This document shows, piece by piece, positions 13,237 through 13,859 of a stretch of 13,859 bases of DNA. The DNA is from Arthrobacter sp. (GTDB taxonomy: Bacteria; Actinomycetota; Actinomycetes; Actinomycetales; Micrococcaceae): assembly GCA_025464545.1 (NCBI GenBank), contig JAODMA010000028.1, forward strand, positions 1 through 13,859, written 5' to 3'. Under the pieces are notes generated by a model, which had not been told where the DNA came from, made no database searches, and saw only the letters and a list, made by a program, of their open reading frames with translations. A program made the translations under genes and the position numbers. How positions within the stretch are numbered: the stretch's first letter is position 1; each line of letters starts with the position of its first letter.

Positions 13237-13470
13237 ATGGACAGCACCGGATCACTTCCAATCCAGCCGGCCAGGGATTCCCTCGAGTCGGATCCCGCTT
13301 ACGACTATGCCGACGACGCCCCCGTAGACGCTGCCGAGACCGAGGAGGAAGAACTGCTGGACGAGGCCGAGCGCCGGGTTCCGCTGGACGAGGACGACTT
13401 CCTCGGCGATGAGCAGGTGGTGGTGCCCCTAGACGGCGAGGAGTTCCTCGAGCCGGAAGAAAAGGAGTGA
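13237..13470 (+). CDS. Small highly acidic protein with internal duplication
   Basis: A 77-aa hypothetical protein with about 29 Asp/Glu and only 4 Lys/Arg residues, no Cys and no hydrophobic segment long enough for a membrane, so it is probably cytosolic and largely disordered. The C-terminal half repeats VPLDEDDFL (48-56) as VPLDGEEFL (63-71). The ATG at 13237 has GGAGG (13225-13229) at a 7-base spacing, which supports it as real. I do not recognise the family. A strong terminator follows 22 bases after the stop. Function unknown; charge and repeats would fit a protein- or cation-binding peptide, but that is only a guess. Confidence 0.75.
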   Translation: MDSTGSLPIQPARDSLESDPAYDYADDAPVDAAETEEEELLDEAERRVPLDEDDFLGDEQVVVPLDGEEFLEPEEKE

Positions 13471-13491
13471 TCACTACCACCGGGTAAAAGA

Positions 13492-13532
13492 CGACGGCGG
13501 TGCCTCCCTGGATTGGGGAGGCACCGCCGTCG
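13492..13532. terminator. Strong bidirectional hairpin terminator
   Basis: A perfect 17-bp stem (13492-13508 with 13516-13532) has a 7-nt loop. On the plus strand AATTT follows it; on the minus strand a TCTTTT tail follows. It sits between the convergent acidic-protein and symporter genes and can end both transcripts. Confidence 0.9.
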
Positions 13533-13568
13533 AATTTCGTACCGCCATAGCGCCCGGAGCACAGGCCC

Positions 13569-13859
13569 TTAACGGGACGGTACGGGGAGCTCTTCTTCCT
13601 TGACGGCAATGCCGGCAACCCGCCGGCGCCAGTTCGCCATGACCGCCGGATCGGTCGGCTTGGTCAGCAGGGACACCGCGATGTAGACAGCCGCCGAGGC
13701 AGCCAGGCCGTAGTAGATCGGTTCGTTGGCGTAGATACCGTCGAGCGGAACCGCGGCATTGATCTCGAGCACGATCATGGTGCCGAGGGTGACCACGGAA
13801 CCGACGGCCATCGACGCTGCGGCGGCCACTCCGGTCCCGCGCTTCCAGACCAGCCCGCC
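13569..13859 (-). CDS. Sodium:solute symporter family protein, C-terminal part
   Basis: The reading frame is open to the right edge, so only the last 96 residues are visible and the start lies outside. They begin GGLVWKRGTGVAAAASMAVG, include NEPIYYGLAASAAVYIAVSLLTKPTDP and end with a hydrophilic tail, RRRVAGIAVKEEELPVPSR. The ANEPIYYGL segment and the LLTKPTDPAV end of the last helix are typical of the SSS (sodium:solute symporter) family C-terminus. The two hydrophobic stretches are the last TM segments. The substrate cannot be judged from this part. The stop TAA at 13569-13571 is followed by the terminator. Confidence 0.85.
   Translation of the reverse strand, partial: GGLVWKRGTGVAAAASMAVGSVVTLGTMIVLEINAAVPLDGIYANEPIYYGLAASAAVYIAVSLLTKPTDPAVMANWRRRVAGIAVKEEELPVPSR

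Overview
The window is high-GC DNA with closely spaced genes and several GTG starts. The gene content (VIT1-type ferritin-like transporter, LOG-like Rossmann protein, many MFS permeases, TANNNT-N6-ATG leaderless-type starts) fits a soil actinobacterium, most likely Arthrobacter/Pseudarthrobacter (Micrococcaceae). The genus is an inference from protein character, not from a search. No rRNA, tRNA, CRISPR array, insertion sequence or phage gene is visible.

Layout, left to right. (a) 1-1032: an intergenic tail with a strong hairpin terminator, then a leftward two-gene operon of an ArsR-type repressor and an SRPBCC/AHSA1 protein, with a putative operator cluster upstream. (b) 1323-2729: a sugar-porter-family permease, convergent with a MarR-type regulator (2794-3243) across a short degenerate tandem repeat. 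The MarR gene is divergent from a DHA1-type drug or metabolite efflux permease (3404-4657), with MarR-like half-sites between them. (c) 4658-5006: a decayed 3' fragment of an aldo/keto reductase with a frameshift. (d) 5050-5838 and 5879-6364: a class I glutamine-amidotransferase-like (PuuD-type) hydrolase divergent from a small SRPBCC protein. (e) 6467-9565: a self-contained catabolic-type locus with a FadR/GntR regulator, a promoter carrying a perfect 21-bp palindrome of FadR type plus a second dyad, an ACS-family (organic-acid) MFS permease and an SDR dehydrogenase. (f) 9718-10851: a long LOG-like Rossmann-fold protein that appears to be transcribed without a leader. (g) 10871-12975: a leftward pair of a ferritin-like/VIT1 metal transporter and a membrane-anchored matrixin-type zinc metalloprotease, whose stop and start codons overlap. 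(h) 13237-13859: a very acidic 77-aa protein with an internal duplication, a strong bidirectional terminator, and the C-terminal end of a sodium:solute symporter running off the right edge.

The best-supported functional story is the FadR-permease-SDR locus: the regulator probably binds the palindrome just downstream of the promoter and is released by an organic-acid ligand, the permease imports the substrate and the SDR oxidises or reduces it. The least explained item is the translationally coupled VIT1-ferritin transporter and anchored zinc protease pair. Nothing seen amounts to a clearly new defence or mobile system; most of the window is ordinary accessory metabolism and transport.
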